Assembly (NCBI GenBank): GCA_000828075.3
Contig: JXCB02000048.1
Location: forward strand, 149,011 to 186,530
Length of the DNA stretch: 37,520 nt
From: Tolypothrix campylonemoides VB511288
Lineage (GTDB): Bacteria > Cyanobacteriota > Cyanobacteriia > Cyanobacteriales > Nostocaceae
Reading direction: 5' to 3'
Within the stretch, counting starts at the first letter, position 1. Every line of letters starts with the position of its first letter. The notes under the pieces were generated by a model that worked only from the letters and a program-made list of their open reading frames with translations, was not told where the DNA came from and made no database searches. Of the stretch, positions 1-7,149 are shown piece after piece. Position numbers and translations under genes: made by a program.

Positions 1-37
1 CTTTCATGCCTATTTCAACCACCAGATAATTATATTA

Positions 38-59
38 TTTCAATAAAAATTGATATGTC
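38..59. promoter_or_regulatory. ArsR-type operator (site A)
   Basis: An imperfect palindrome, TCAA-TAAAAA-TTGA at 40-53, sits in a 22-bp block that recurs with few changes at 1391, 6796 and 8256. The spacing matches the ATCAA-N6-TTGAT operator described for the ArsR of Synechocystis. The other copies lie upstream of minus-strand genes, so this one probably controls a minus-strand gene beyond the left edge of the window. This is inferred from motif recurrence only. Confidence 0.5.
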
Positions 60-223
60 AAGCACTGCTTAGTGCCTTTCTTAATGTATGGTCGCAATTT
101 TGAATACATACCATAAACAACATACAACCTTTCGGTATAAGTGTTCCCCTTAGTAGAGACGCCCATTGCTGCGTAGGGCAGGTTTTTTGTCCAAATTTGC
201 CTAAGTCTGTGACATATAACCCC

Positions 224-255
224 TTGACTTTGAAGTCAGGTATAAGGTTTAGGCT
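224..255 (+). promoter_or_regulatory. MerR-type promoter with stretched spacer
   Basis: TTGACT at 224-229 and TAGGCT at 250-255 are 20 bp apart, longer than the usual 17. The spacer contains the dyad TGACTT-TG-AAGTCA (225-238). A long spacer holding a dyad is the hallmark of promoters activated by MerR-family regulators. It points at the thioredoxin-like remnant that starts at 286. No MerR gene is visible nearby, so the regulator would have to be elsewhere. Confidence 0.4.
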
Positions 256-285
256 AGTTTTACAGTTCAAAAGGAGAAGTCAAAA

Positions 286-357
286 ATGTCCAAGCGTCTA
301 GTTGAAGTTTTCACCGCAGGATGTCCTTGTGATTTGAACTCAAAAATGAGATTTTAG
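286..357 (+). pseudogene. Truncated thioredoxin-like protein (23 residues left)
   Basis: An ATG at 286 follows an AAGGAG ribosome-binding site (270-275). The reading frame starts MSKRLVEVFTAGCP and then has a Cys, which resembles the N-terminus and redox Cys motif of small thioredoxin/glutaredoxin-like proteins in cyanobacterial metal-resistance clusters. After the second Cys the similarity to a thioredoxin fold is lost and a TAG comes at 355, so about three quarters of a normal protein is missing. The promoter and RBS are intact, which suggests a recent deletion. The family call rests on a very short segment. Confidence 0.45.
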
Positions 358-424
358 CTCATGATATGCTTCAAAAATGAGTATCCCAGTTTATGCTTCA
401 CTTTTAATATTCGAGTTCTTTTAC

Positions 425-507
425 TAATAATGATTATTGTTTAGAGGATGAGAGGAGGGAGACGAGCGACGCTCGTCTCCCTCCTCCCGGTTTTATTATC
501 ATTATTA
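425..507. repeat. 83-bp nested palindrome, MITE-like or strong hairpin
   Basis: The core is a perfect 17-bp stem, GAGGAGGGAGACGAGCG (452-468), with its reverse complement at 470-486 and a single-base loop. It is enclosed by perfect 10-bp outer arms, TAATAATGAT at 425-434 and ATCATTATTA at 498-507. GGTTTTATT follows the core stem on the plus strand, so it could work as a plus-strand terminator. Terminal inverted repeats around a long central stem also fit a small non-autonomous repeat. It sits between two truncated genes. Confidence 0.6.
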
Positions 508-656
508 CTCGGCTATAACCCCAGAAGTGCGATCGCTTGTGGATGACGTGATCGCTATCCTACTGAAATACCATATCTAAACTCCAGAGCAAAAAAAACA
601 ACGTTTTTGAATCATAAAATGAGAGAAAAATTTGTCATAGAAATCAGCAGTAGCTT

Positions 657-1331
657 TTAAGAATGGTATTTAATTTGCTGTTTGATAGTCTCGATTTCAA
701 CCCTATTGATGACTTCAACGTTATGGCGTCTTAGTTCTTCACCAATGACTTGTCCTAAGGAGGGGTCAACGGTCTTCATGACGGTTGCTGAATGCTCCAC
801 TAGGGTAACGGCAATACCCCTATGCGTCAAGGCATCCGCCATCTCCAGCCCTATGTATCCGCCGCCGACAATGACTACTGATTGCGGCGCATGGTTGGTC
901 AAGTGCTGGTGAACAGCAAAGGTATCTTCCATTGAGTGCAAAAGAAAAACTCCTGGAAGTTCCAACCCCTCTATGGCAGGTTTAACTGGCACAGCGCCCG
1001 TAGCCACAATAAGCTTATCGTAAGTCAACCATTGCACCTGTCCTTGTTGATCTACAATTTCGACGCTTTTTTTAGCAGGGTAAACAGTCTGGGCTGTGTG
1101 GTTGAGCAACAGATTAATGCCTGTCTGTGTGATTTCCTCTGCCGTGCGATGAGCTAGATTGCGCCAATCCGGTACTTCACCGCTGAGATAAAATGGAATA
1201 CCACAAATGCTGTAGTTGGGAAAGCTATCAGCTACAACCACAGTGACATCAACTTTTGAATCTAACTCTTTTGCCCGTAAAGCAGCGCTGATGCCTGCAT
1301 CGCTACCACCAATAATTAGTAGGTGGGTCAT
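657..1331 (-). pseudogene. C-terminally truncated FAD/NAD disulfide reductase (CoA-disulfide reductase type)
   Basis: The 224 residues begin with a Rossmann FAD-binding motif (IIGGSDAG, residues 6-13) and have YSICGIPFYLSG with Cys43, the position of the single redox Cys of CoA-disulfide reductases. ATGAVP and the second nucleotide-binding motif VGGGYIGLE follow. Family members are about 440-560 residues with a C-terminal dimerisation domain. Here the protein stops after the NAD-binding domain in an unrelated tail, so it is probably inactive. An ArsR-type operator lies 60 bp upstream, and such flavoproteins occur in cyanobacterial ars clusters. I infer a former role in thiol redox balance under arsenic stress. 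Confidence 0.7.
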
Positions 1332-1390
1332 GTTGACTTGCTTCCTGATTATGTATGGTACAAAACGTTGTCAAACAGTATACTTAATCA

Positions 1391-1412
1391 TTTCAATAAA
1401 AGTTGATGTTTC
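1391..1412. promoter_or_regulatory. ArsR-type operator (site B)
   Basis: TCAA-TAAAAG-TTGA at 1393-1406 lies in a 22-bp block identical to site A at 19 of 22 positions. It is about 60 bp upstream of the ATG of the truncated flavoprotein at 1331, a suitable position for repression of that minus-strand promoter. Confidence 0.55.
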
Positions 1413-1509
1413 CTGAGAAATTTTTATTCTTATTACATAATTTCATAAAAAACAATAAAAGTTTATGTTGCTGTCAGATTAAGAGAAATTATTACAAAGA
1501 AGAATTCGT

Positions 1510-1533
1510 GAGACACGATGTTCCTCGTGTCTC
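1510..1533. terminator. Hairpin downstream of arsI
   Basis: A perfect 9-bp stem (GAGACACGA at 1510-1518, TCGTGTCTC at 1525-1533) with a 6-nt loop lies 22 bp beyond the arsI stop. It could end arsI transcription. There is no immediate U-tract on the minus strand, only a short T-rich stretch about 7 nt away, so the terminator call is tentative. Confidence 0.4.
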
Positions 1534-1555
1534 CATGACTGAATCTAACTCAGTA

Positions 1556-2005
1556 TTATCCACAACACGCGTTTTTCACACCTTGTGCTATTGGCTCGGC
1601 ATTAACCGTAACGTTCTTTTCTGGCGCTGTATCTGTCACTTTCACCACAAATACTTCCCATTTGTTCTGGTCTGGATCGCTTATCCACACTTTGTCTTGC
1701 AGCGCATAGCAACAGTCAGTATTCTTTTCTTCAAATAGTGCCAGTCCCGCCTCTTGAAAACGATTGACTGCTGCTTGCACCTCTAACGTACTGTCAACTT
1801 GCACACCCAAATGAGACAAAGCACCACCAGGCTGCATACTAGAAACCACGTTCAGTGTCAGGTTTAACGGAGGGCTGGGAATATCAAACTTGGCGTAGTC
1901 CATCTTATGTTTCACAGGTTCAACGCCAAACATCGCCTGATAGAAGGCAACGGACTTTTCCAGGTTGGTAACATTCAACGCTACATGGGTTTTTAGAACT
2001 GCCAT
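1556..2005 (-). CDS. arsI: ArsI C-As lyase (glyoxalase/VOC family)
   Basis: The 149-residue protein is a single vicinal-oxygen-chelate domain, normal length for ArsI/CadI. ArsI is an Fe(II) dioxygenase that cleaves the carbon-arsenic bond of trivalent organoarsenicals such as MAs(III) to give arsenite. Candidate metal ligands are His7, His65 and Glu118. The vicinal pair Cys98-Cys99 (in NTDCCYA) matches the As-binding pair of characterised ArsI proteins. A second CC pair lies in the C-terminal tail (NACCG). It is divergent from an arsR at 2107, with palindromic operators between the two starts. CadI is the alternative name for the family, but the arsenic neighbourhood favours arsI. Confidence 0.88.
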   Translation of the reverse strand: MAVLKTHVALNVTNLEKSVAFYQAMFGVEPVKHKMDYAKFDIPSPPLNLTLNVVSSMQPGGALSHLGVQVDSTLEVQAAVNRFQEAGLALFEEKNTDCCYALQDKVWISDPDQNKWEVFVVKVTDTAPEKNVTVNAEPIAQGVKNACCG

Positions 2006-2030
2006 AAATATTCTCCCTTGTCGTTTCTTC

Positions 2031-2100
2031 TAAATATTGATAATCATCAATATTTATGCGTATCAATATACTGGCAAAATATATTGATAAATGTCAATAT
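2031..2100. promoter_or_regulatory. Divergent arsI/arsR operator region
   Basis: A perfect inverted repeat with 11-bp arms and a 4-bp spacer spans 2031-2056 (TAAATATTGAT, then ATCAATATTTA). A second one, ATATTGA-N6-TCAATAT, spans 2081-2100. ATA...TTGA half-sites of this kind are typical of SmtB/ArsR-family operators. Their position between arsI and arsR implies joint, autoregulated control. They also argue that the ATG at 2056, inside the first palindrome, is not the arsR start. Confidence 0.7.
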
Positions 2101-2106
2101 AAAAGT

Positions 2107-2445
2107 ATGAACTTTTCTCAACAAATTTCCGCTTGTTGTCCGTCACTGCTGTCAAGATTCATCAACGCGGACGAAGCAGCACAAACAGCAGCTATCTTCC
2201 GCGTCTTGGGAGAACCTGCTCGGTTGCAATTGCTCAGTCTTATCGCTGCTCAACCAACTGGTGAAGCTTGTGTCTGTCAGTTAACAGAACCTTTGGGACT
2301 ATCTCAGCCCACCGTAAGCCATCATTTGAAGGTGATGTACGAGGCTGGTTTACTTCAGAAAGAACGACGCGGAACCTGGATTTACTATCGGCTTGTCCCT
2401 GAACGTATCGAAGCTTTGCGAAATGCTTTAGTTCTCCCCAACTAG
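2107..2445 (+). CDS. arsR: ArsR/SmtB-family repressor with N-terminal CC pair
   Basis: A 112-residue winged-helix repressor; the recognition helix is in LGLSQPTVSHHLKVMYEAGL and the wing in RRGTWIYYRL. Candidate As(III) ligands are Cys10-Cys11 and Cys55/Cys57 (GEACVCQL), an arrangement like the C. glutamicum-type ArsR with an N-terminal CC pair rather than the E. coli type. I chose the ATG at 2107: the in-frame ATG at 2056 would translate the operator palindromes, and 2107 gives a normal N-terminus. It is divergent from arsI and most likely represses both genes until arsenite or methylarsenite binds. Confidence 0.85.
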   Translation: MNFSQQISACCPSLLSRFINADEAAQTAAIFRVLGEPARLQLLSLIAAQPTGEACVCQLTEPLGLSQPTVSHHLKVMYEAGLLQKERRGTWIYYRLVPERIEALRNALVLPN

Positions 2446-2514
2446 AAGCCGTGAGGTTTATTATCTCTGAGGCTTGATCAACCCCTACGGCTGAACGCTT
2501 TAATTTTCTTAATC

Positions 2515-2527
2515 ATTTATAGGACTA
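2515..2527. repeat. Left copy of 13-bp target-site duplication (pair at 4902-4914)
   Basis: ATTTATAGGACTA occurs here and again at 4902-4914, on the outer sides of the IS5/IS4 pair. The IS4 family makes duplications of about 10-13 bp. The last three bases may be a chance match with the element end, so 10-13 bp is the safe size. The TA at the end of this copy also served as target for the IS5 element. The pair shows that both elements lie in a single original site, just after the stop of the arsR at 4912. Confidence 0.7.
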
Positions 2528-2578
2528 GGGCGTGTTTTCAAACTCGTTATATCCTAAAAAAGATGCGATCGCTTTGTT

Positions 2579-3415
2579 GTGATGATGAATCGAGGAGACT
2601 TAAGCAACGAACAGTGGGAGCGGTTAAAACCGCTACTACCACCAGAAAAACCGCTCACAGGCAAGCCAAATAATGACCATCGCACAGTTGTGAATGGTAT
2701 TCTTTGGATACTGAGAACAGGAGCACCCTGGCGAGACCTCCCAGAACGTTATGGAAAGTGGCAGAGTGTGGCTACAAGGTTTTACCGATGGCAAAAAGCC
2801 GGAGTCTGGAACCAAATTTTAGAACATCTACAAGCGAGCCTCCTCCGGAGGAGCTTCGCTAACGCAGATGAACAAGGAAAACTCGATTGGGAGGTTCCGG
2901 AACGTTGATGGAACAGTGATCCGCGCCCACCAACACTTCTCTGGTGGAAAAAAAGGGGCGCAGAAGACGAGAAACTAGGTCGTTCTCGCGGTGGTTTTAG
3001 TACAAAAATACACATACGTTGTGAGGGTAAAGGTAAACCGATAACTTTTCTTCTAAGTCCAGGTCACCGCAACGAATCCATTTTTCTGGAACAATTAATG
3101 GAACAAGGTGCAGTTAAGCGTTCTGGGAGAGGTCGTCCACGTTTACGCCCTTTACGATTAGTCGGAGACAAGGGTTACACAGGTCGTCGAATACGTAATT
3201 ATCTCCGTCGTCGCGGTATCCGTTTGACAATTCCAAGACTTTCAAATGAACCACGTCGCGGCCCATTTAGTCGTGAAATCTACCGTCAACGCAACATTGT
3301 AGAGCGCGCTATCAACCGACTCAAACAGTTTCGCCGCATCGCCACTCGATATGAAAAACTGGCTGTAAATTATACAGCTATGATTACGATCGCCTCCATT
3401 CTGTTGTGGTTATAG
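2579..3415 (+). pseudogene. IS5-family transposase, frame-disrupted
   Basis: The N-terminal part (2579-2908, DUF4096-like, NEQWERLKPLLPP...WRDLPERYG) and the C-terminal part (3098-3415, with GDKGYTG and RNIVERAINRLK) belong to one DDE transposase. The catalytic acids are D in VDGT near 2907, D in GDKG and E in VERA. Between them the frame changes twice. One change is near 2897, where an extra C appears to have put LDWEV out of frame with NVDGTVIRAHQH. The other is at a run of seven A then G (2948-2955), which would be a normal programmed -1 slippage site for this group. The segment at 2839-2865 is an extra in-frame repeat. The first change probably makes it inactive unless it is a sequence error. 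Confidence 0.75.
2839..2865. repeat. Short dispersed repeat inserted in the transposase gene
   Basis: A 14-bp perfect palindrome (CTCCTCCGGAGGAG, 2840-2853) is followed by CTTCGCTAACGC. It adds about 8 residues (LLRRSFANA region) that family members lack between LEHLQA and DEQGKLDW. Similar GC-rich blocks occur at 10757-10861 and 34094-34126. Small repeats of this kind are widespread in Nostoc-type genomes. Confidence 0.55.
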
Positions 3416-3433
3416 TTTGAAAACACGCCCTAG

Positions 3434-4898
3434 CCCTTTCAAGGTGTTGTGTGATTGGCAGATTTATAGTTTGGTAAAAAGAGGAGCAAATCTGTCGGGT
3501 GGAGAAAAAAATGTTGTTAGGGCAGGTGTTTGAGCGCTTTGTCAAAGAGAGTCCAGTATCGGTGATGGTTCGTGGACTTTTAGAGAAAGCATTATGTCCT
3601 CAAGTCTTGGATGAACTATTTGAACGTAGTGCCAAAACCCAGTATACTCGTGAGCTATTATTCTCCACAGTAGTTAATTTGATGAGCCTTGTCGTCTGCG
3701 GAGTTCATCCATCAGTACACGCAGCACACCAAGCATCAGTGGAAAAAATAGGTGTTTCAGTTACCTCGGTCTACAACAAAATCAATGGTATTGAACCGAG
3801 TACCAGTGGGGAGCTAGTCAGAGAGGTTGCTGGTCAAATGGAAGCGACGATTCGACACCTGAATGCCACAATGCCGGATTTGCTACCAGGATATCGAGTA
3901 AAAATTATTGATGGTAATGCCATCGCGGCGACCGAACACCGCTTAAAACCATTACGTGAAATTAGTAGCGCCCCATTACCAGGACAATCCTTGGTGGTAC
4001 TTGACCCAAGTTTGATGCTGGCAGTAGATGTATTTCCTTGTGAAGACGGTCATGCTCAAGAGCGTTCTTTATTTGACGAGGTACTACCAACCGTTGAAGA
4101 AGATGATGTTTGGATCGCAGACCGAAATTTTTGTACACTCAAGTTCTTATTCGGTGTTGCTGCTTACCAAGGCTACTTTATTATCCGGCAACATCAAAGT
4201 CTGCCCTGGCAGGCAAGTGATGATTTTCGTTTGGTCGGTCAAAGTGATAGCGGTATCGTGTCTGAGCAGAACATTATTTTAAGTGCCGATGATGGTCAAC
4301 TGTTAAAGGCACGCCGCATTAAAGTCTGCTTAAAGCAGCCTAATCGTGATGGGGACAGAGAAATTTTTATTCTCACAAATCTGCCATCTGATGTCGCAAA
4401 TGCAATGTTGATAGCCCAAATATACCGCAAACGTTGGAAGCTCGAAACCTTGTTTCAAGTCCTGACAGAAAATCTCTGCTGCGAGATTAATACGCTAGGC
4501 TATCCAAAAGCGGCTTTGTTTACCTTCTGCATCGCTTTAGTCGCCTATAACTTGTTGTCTACCGTTCAGGCAGCCCTCAGAAGTGTTCATGGAACCGAGA
4601 AGATAGAAGCCGAAATTTCCAGCTACTATTTAGCCGATGAAATCAAGGGTACTTACAGAGGAATGATGATTGCGATTCCCCCTGAAGAATGGTGTGTTTT
4701 TCAGACCATGACCTTCACAGAATTATCACAAACTCTCAAACATCTGGCAAGCCTTGTCAAACTGAGAACTTTTCGCCGTCATCCGCGAGATCCTAAGAAA
4801 GCTCAACCAAAACGAACTTACCTCAAGAACAAGCCCCATGTCTCAACTGCTAAGATTCTAAACCAGAAAACGCTGCAAAATAATACACCTTGAAAGGC
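3434..4898 (+). mobile_element. IS4-family insertion sequence, about 1.46 kb
   Basis: Imperfect terminal inverted repeats share CCTTTCAAGGTGT (3435-3447 and, reversed, 4885-4897). A single IS4-type transposase fills the interior. The outer 13-bp direct repeats (2515-2527, 4902-4914) are its target duplication, with the IS5 element between the left copy and the left end. Exact ends are uncertain by 3-4 bases because the two termini differ by one base in length. Confidence 0.8.
3499..4893 (+). CDS. IS4-family transposase
   Basis: A full-length 464-residue DDE transposase. The first catalytic Asp is in KIIDGNAI, the second in WIADRNFCT, and the Glu in the YRKRWKLETLFQ signature (Y-x2-R-x3-E-x6) of the IS4 family. 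The frame is open with no defect, so the element may be active. The annotated start is a GTG at 3499; an ATG at 3511 is equally possible. The stop overlaps the right terminal inverted repeat. It moves its own element and has no role in the arsenic genes it separates. Confidence 0.88.
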   Translation: MEKKMLLGQVFERFVKESPVSVMVRGLLEKALCPQVLDELFERSAKTQYTRELLFSTVVNLMSLVVCGVHPSVHAAHQASVEKIGVSVTSVYNKINGIEPSTSGELVREVAGQMEATIRHLNATMPDLLPGYRVKIIDGNAIAATEHRLKPLREISSAPLPGQSLVVLDPSLMLAVDVFPCEDGHAQERSLFDEVLPTVEEDDVWIADRNFCTLKFLFGVAAYQGYFIIRQHQSLPWQASDDFRLVGQSDSGIVSEQNIILSADDGQLLKARRIKVCLKQPNRDGDREIFILTNLPSDVANAMLIAQIYRKRWKLETLFQVLTENLCCEINTLGYPKAALFTFCIALVAYNLLSTVQAALRSVHGTEKIEAEISSYYLADEIKGTYRGMMIAIPPEEWCVFQTMTFTELSQTLKHLASLVKLRTFRRHPRDPKKAQPKRTYLKNKPHVSTAKILNQKTLQNNTP

Positions 4899-4901
4899 TT
4901 G

Positions 4902-4914
4902 ATTTATAGGACTA
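4902..4914. repeat. Right copy of 13-bp target-site duplication
   Basis: Same ATTTATAGGACTA as 2515-2527. Its last three bases are the TAG stop (read on the minus strand) of the arsR that follows, so the insertion fell immediately downstream of that gene and left its coding sequence whole. Confidence 0.7.
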
Positions 4915-5178
4915 CTGCTCTAAAACGATAAACTGAGGCAAATTAAGACTGTAATATATCCCACGACCTTCGTGACGTGTGCGAACTAATCCCACTTCTT
5001 TCAGGGTTTTGAGATGAAAAGACAGCTTAGACTGAGTAATTTCTAGATATTGACATATCTCGCACACGCGTAGCTCTTGAGAGCGCAGCAGTTCCAAAAC
5101 CTGAATCCTTATGGGGTCAGATAAGGCGTGAAAGCCCTCAGCAATTGTGTCATAAATGACAGTCTTACTAGCAGTCAT
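4912..5178 (-). CDS. arsR: ArsR-family repressor (short, with RxCxxC)
   Basis: An 88-residue winged-helix repressor. The sensor segment reads ELRVCEICQYLEITQSKLSFHLKTL, so Cys39 and Cys42 remain, but the first Cys of the E. coli-type ELCVCDLC motif is Arg37. It is closely related to the repressor at 8330 and ends about 20 residues earlier; the stop predates the IS insertion because it lies within the target duplication. I chose the ATG at 5178; an in-frame TTG precedes it. An ATCAA-N6-TTGAT operator overlaps the start codon, so autorepression is likely. The two remaining Cys may suffice for As(III) sensing. Confidence 0.82.
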   Translation of the reverse strand: MTASKTVIYDTIAEGFHALSDPIRIQVLELLRSQELRVCEICQYLEITQSKLSFHLKTLKEVGLVRTRHEGRGIYYSLNLPQFIVLEQ

Positions 5179-5192
5179 CAAGTTTTATTGAT
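5177..5192. promoter_or_regulatory. ArsR operator over the arsR start (site E)
   Basis: ATCAA-GTTTTA-TTGAT is an exact match to the ATCAA-N6-TTGAT pattern described for Synechocystis ArsR. It overlaps the ATG of the arsR at 5178, so bound repressor would block its own expression. Confidence 0.6.
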
Positions 5193-5577
5193 AAACGCAG
5201 CTAAAATCTTTGTATCATATTGGTTTTTGTTCTCAAATCCAGTGTAGGGGGATTGAGAGGTCTTCTGAGCACAAGTTATCTGTAGGTTAAACAGAACTAT
5301 TATTCGGCAAACGTTATAAGTTTAGAGACGAAAATTATTCGTTATTATGAAAACCCCAAACCAATCTGGTAATAAGACTTGGCGATAAGCTGTCGGTTGT
5401 ACAATTTTCCTGCCCGATAGCCTTGCTGAAAGGACTTCAGTTTACAAAAAGTCCAACTTGTAGGCGCGACAGCTTATTAATGTGTTAGTGTGCTCTTGAA
5501 CGCGATAGCTGGTGTTTTCGCGTTCAATTTTCTTTTGGGATGATGTGATTACCAACTTTCCCTTCACATAACTAGAG
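5193..5577. other. Intergenic region with an inverted repeat
   Basis: No gene was recognised in these 385 bp. GATAAGCTGTCG (5384-5395) and CGACAGCTTATT (5468-5479) are inverted at 11 of 12 positions and about 70 bp apart. They could be the ends of a small non-autonomous element or a long-range stem in the 3' region of the ACR3 transcript. Otherwise the stretch looks featureless. Confidence 0.35.
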
Positions 5578-6645
5578 CTACAAAGTTGTTGGTTCAGAAG
5601 AGCGGAAGAATCGTCTTTGAAACCAGAGTGCTACATTGACCAAGCCGATCAGCACAGGAACTTCTACCAATGGACCAATCACAGCAGTAAAGGCTGCTCC
5701 GGAGTTGATCCCGAACACAGCCACGGCAACAGCGATCGCCAACTCAAAATTATTGCCAGCAGCTGTAAACGCCACACTTGCCGCTTTCGCATAGTCAGCT
5801 TTAATTTTCCAAGCCATGTAAAAGCTGATGAAAAACATGAGTATGAAGTAAATGAGCATTGGAACTGCTATTCGGACAACATCCAATGGAATCTGAACAA
5901 TAAGGTTGCCCTTCAAGCTAAACATAACCACGATGGTAAACAACAGAGCAATCAGCGTGATTGGGCTGATTTTGGGAACGAACTCAGTGTGGTACCATCT
6001 TTTGCCCTTTGCTCTCACAAGAAGAACGCGAGTTAGGAATCCAGCAATGAAGGGAATTCCCAGGTAAATAAAGACACTTTGGGCAATTTCTCCAATGCTA
6101 ATGTTGACTACACTGCCTTTTAAGCCAAATAAAGGTGGCAGAACAGTCATAAAAAACCAAGCGTAAACACTGTAAAACAGGACTTGAAATATACTATTAA
6201 ATGCCACAAGTCCTGCTGTGTATTCAGTATCTCCTCTTGCTAAATCACTCCATACAACGACCATTGCAATACAGCGGGCTAATCCAATGAGAATCAATCC
6301 CGCCATGTATTCTGGATAATCATGTAAGAAAATAATCGCTAGAGCAAACATCAGAATTGGTCCGATGAGCCAATTCTGAACGAGCGATATACCAAGAATT
6401 TTGCCATTACGAAACACATCGCCTAACTCTTCATACCGCACCTTAGCAAGGGGTGGGTACATCATCAAAATTAAGCCGATGGCAATGGGTATATTAGTGG
6501 TTCCTACCTGGAATTGGTTAATGAGGACATCTACTTGAGGAATAAAATAACCTATACAAACCCCAATAACCATTGCTAAAAAAATCCACAAGGTTAGGAA
6601 ACGGTCAAGAAACGAAAGCTGCTTTAGAAGATTCTTTCTCTTCAT
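5578..6645 (-). CDS. acr3: ACR3-family arsenite efflux permease
   Basis: A polytopic inner-membrane protein of 355 residues with about ten hydrophobic segments, normal for bacterial ACR3. It exports As(III) using the membrane potential. The conserved functional Cys of the fourth membrane segment is in [20 protein letters not shown], and the TM9 signature is [18 protein letters not shown] with the following Glu in [11 protein letters not shown] chose the ATG at 6645; a GTG lies directly before it. It is upstream of the arsR at 4912 on the same strand but 400 bp away, so co-transcription is not certain. An ArsR-type operator is 150 bp upstream. Confidence 0.93.
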   Translation of the reverse strand: MKRKNLLKQLSFLDRFLTLWIFLAMVIGVCIGYFIPQVDVLINQFQVGTTNIPIAIGLILMMYPPLAKVRYEELGDVFRNGKILGISLVQNWLIGPILMFALAIIFLHDYPEYMAGLILIGLARCIAMVVVWSDLARGDTEYTAGLVAFNSIFQVLFYSVYAWFFMTVLPPLFGLKGSVVNISIGEIAQSVFIYLGIPFIAGFLTRVLLVRAKGKRWYHTEFVPKISPITLIALLFTIVVMFSLKGNLIVQIPLDVVRIAVPMLIYFILMFFISFYMAWKIKADYAKAASVAFTAAGNNFELAIAVAVAVFGINSGAAFTAVIGPLVEVPVLIGLVNVALWFQRRFFRSSEPTTL

Positions 6646-7149
6646 CACTTATTCCGCATAATTTCTCTAGATAGATGCAGTTTTTAAAACTTAGGTGGGG
6701 CAAGGTTGTATTGTGTACTACTTGAAACCTGAGACCACCCGTGAGATGCTTAAGTATAAGCCTCATTGTCCTTTCTAGTTCTAAAGCTCCTTCGGTTTCA
6801 AGAAAATTTGATATGTCTATGCTAATCTAGCACAGATGCTTCCTCAATAATGCATTTCTTAGTTCTAAGGGCTGCTTGCCGATAGGTTTGGGATCTTATT
6901 AAAAAAGTTGATGAAATACTGGTTTGTCTGCGCTATGTTGATGCCTTATGAAATCAATGCGGCGCAGACGGCATAAACACAAAGTTGATACCCCATATGA
7001 GTTACAGCACGACCGCTTATTGAATCCCCCATGAATCCACCATCACTGTACCACTACTGACAGACATCAAAGTAAAGGTATCAATTCCTTCTGCCTATGT
7101 TTGATGCTTATATTAAGCAACTTCTTTATGTATAAAGAAAATCATCAAC
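6646..7149. promoter_or_regulatory. ACR3 upstream region with ArsR-type operator (site C)
   Basis: TCAA-GAAAAT-TTGA at 6798-6811, within a 22-bp block at 6796-6817, shares TTTCAA at its start and TTGATATGTC at its end with site A. It lies 150 bp upstream of the acr3 start, so the transcript probably has a long leader or the promoter lies near 6770-6790. The remaining 330 bp up to the PstS-like gene contains no gene I can support. Confidence 0.55.

Larger units (their letters stand above)
2528..3430 (+). mobile_element. IS5-family (IS427-group-like) insertion sequence, 903 bp
   Basis: Terminal inverted repeats GGGCGTGTTTTCAAACT are at 2528-2544 and, in reverse complement, at 3414-3430. They are flanked by TA at 2526-2527 and 3431-3432, the dinucleotide duplication expected for the IS427 group. 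It carries one transposase in broken frames. Removing it restores a continuous left edge for the IS4 element beside it, so the IS5 element arrived second. Confidence 0.85.

Noticed and set aside
58-270. 70-residue frame on the minus strand
   Set aside because: It spans the MerR-type promoter of the thioredoxin-like gene, has no recognisable domain, and its start is inside the promoter region.
4028-4282. Second frame inside the IS4 transposase
   Set aside because: Fully inside a well-supported transposase in another phase, with no domain.
5617-6036. 139-residue plus-strand frame opposite acr3
   Set aside because: It is the antisense shadow of a membrane protein gene with clear ACR3 motifs.
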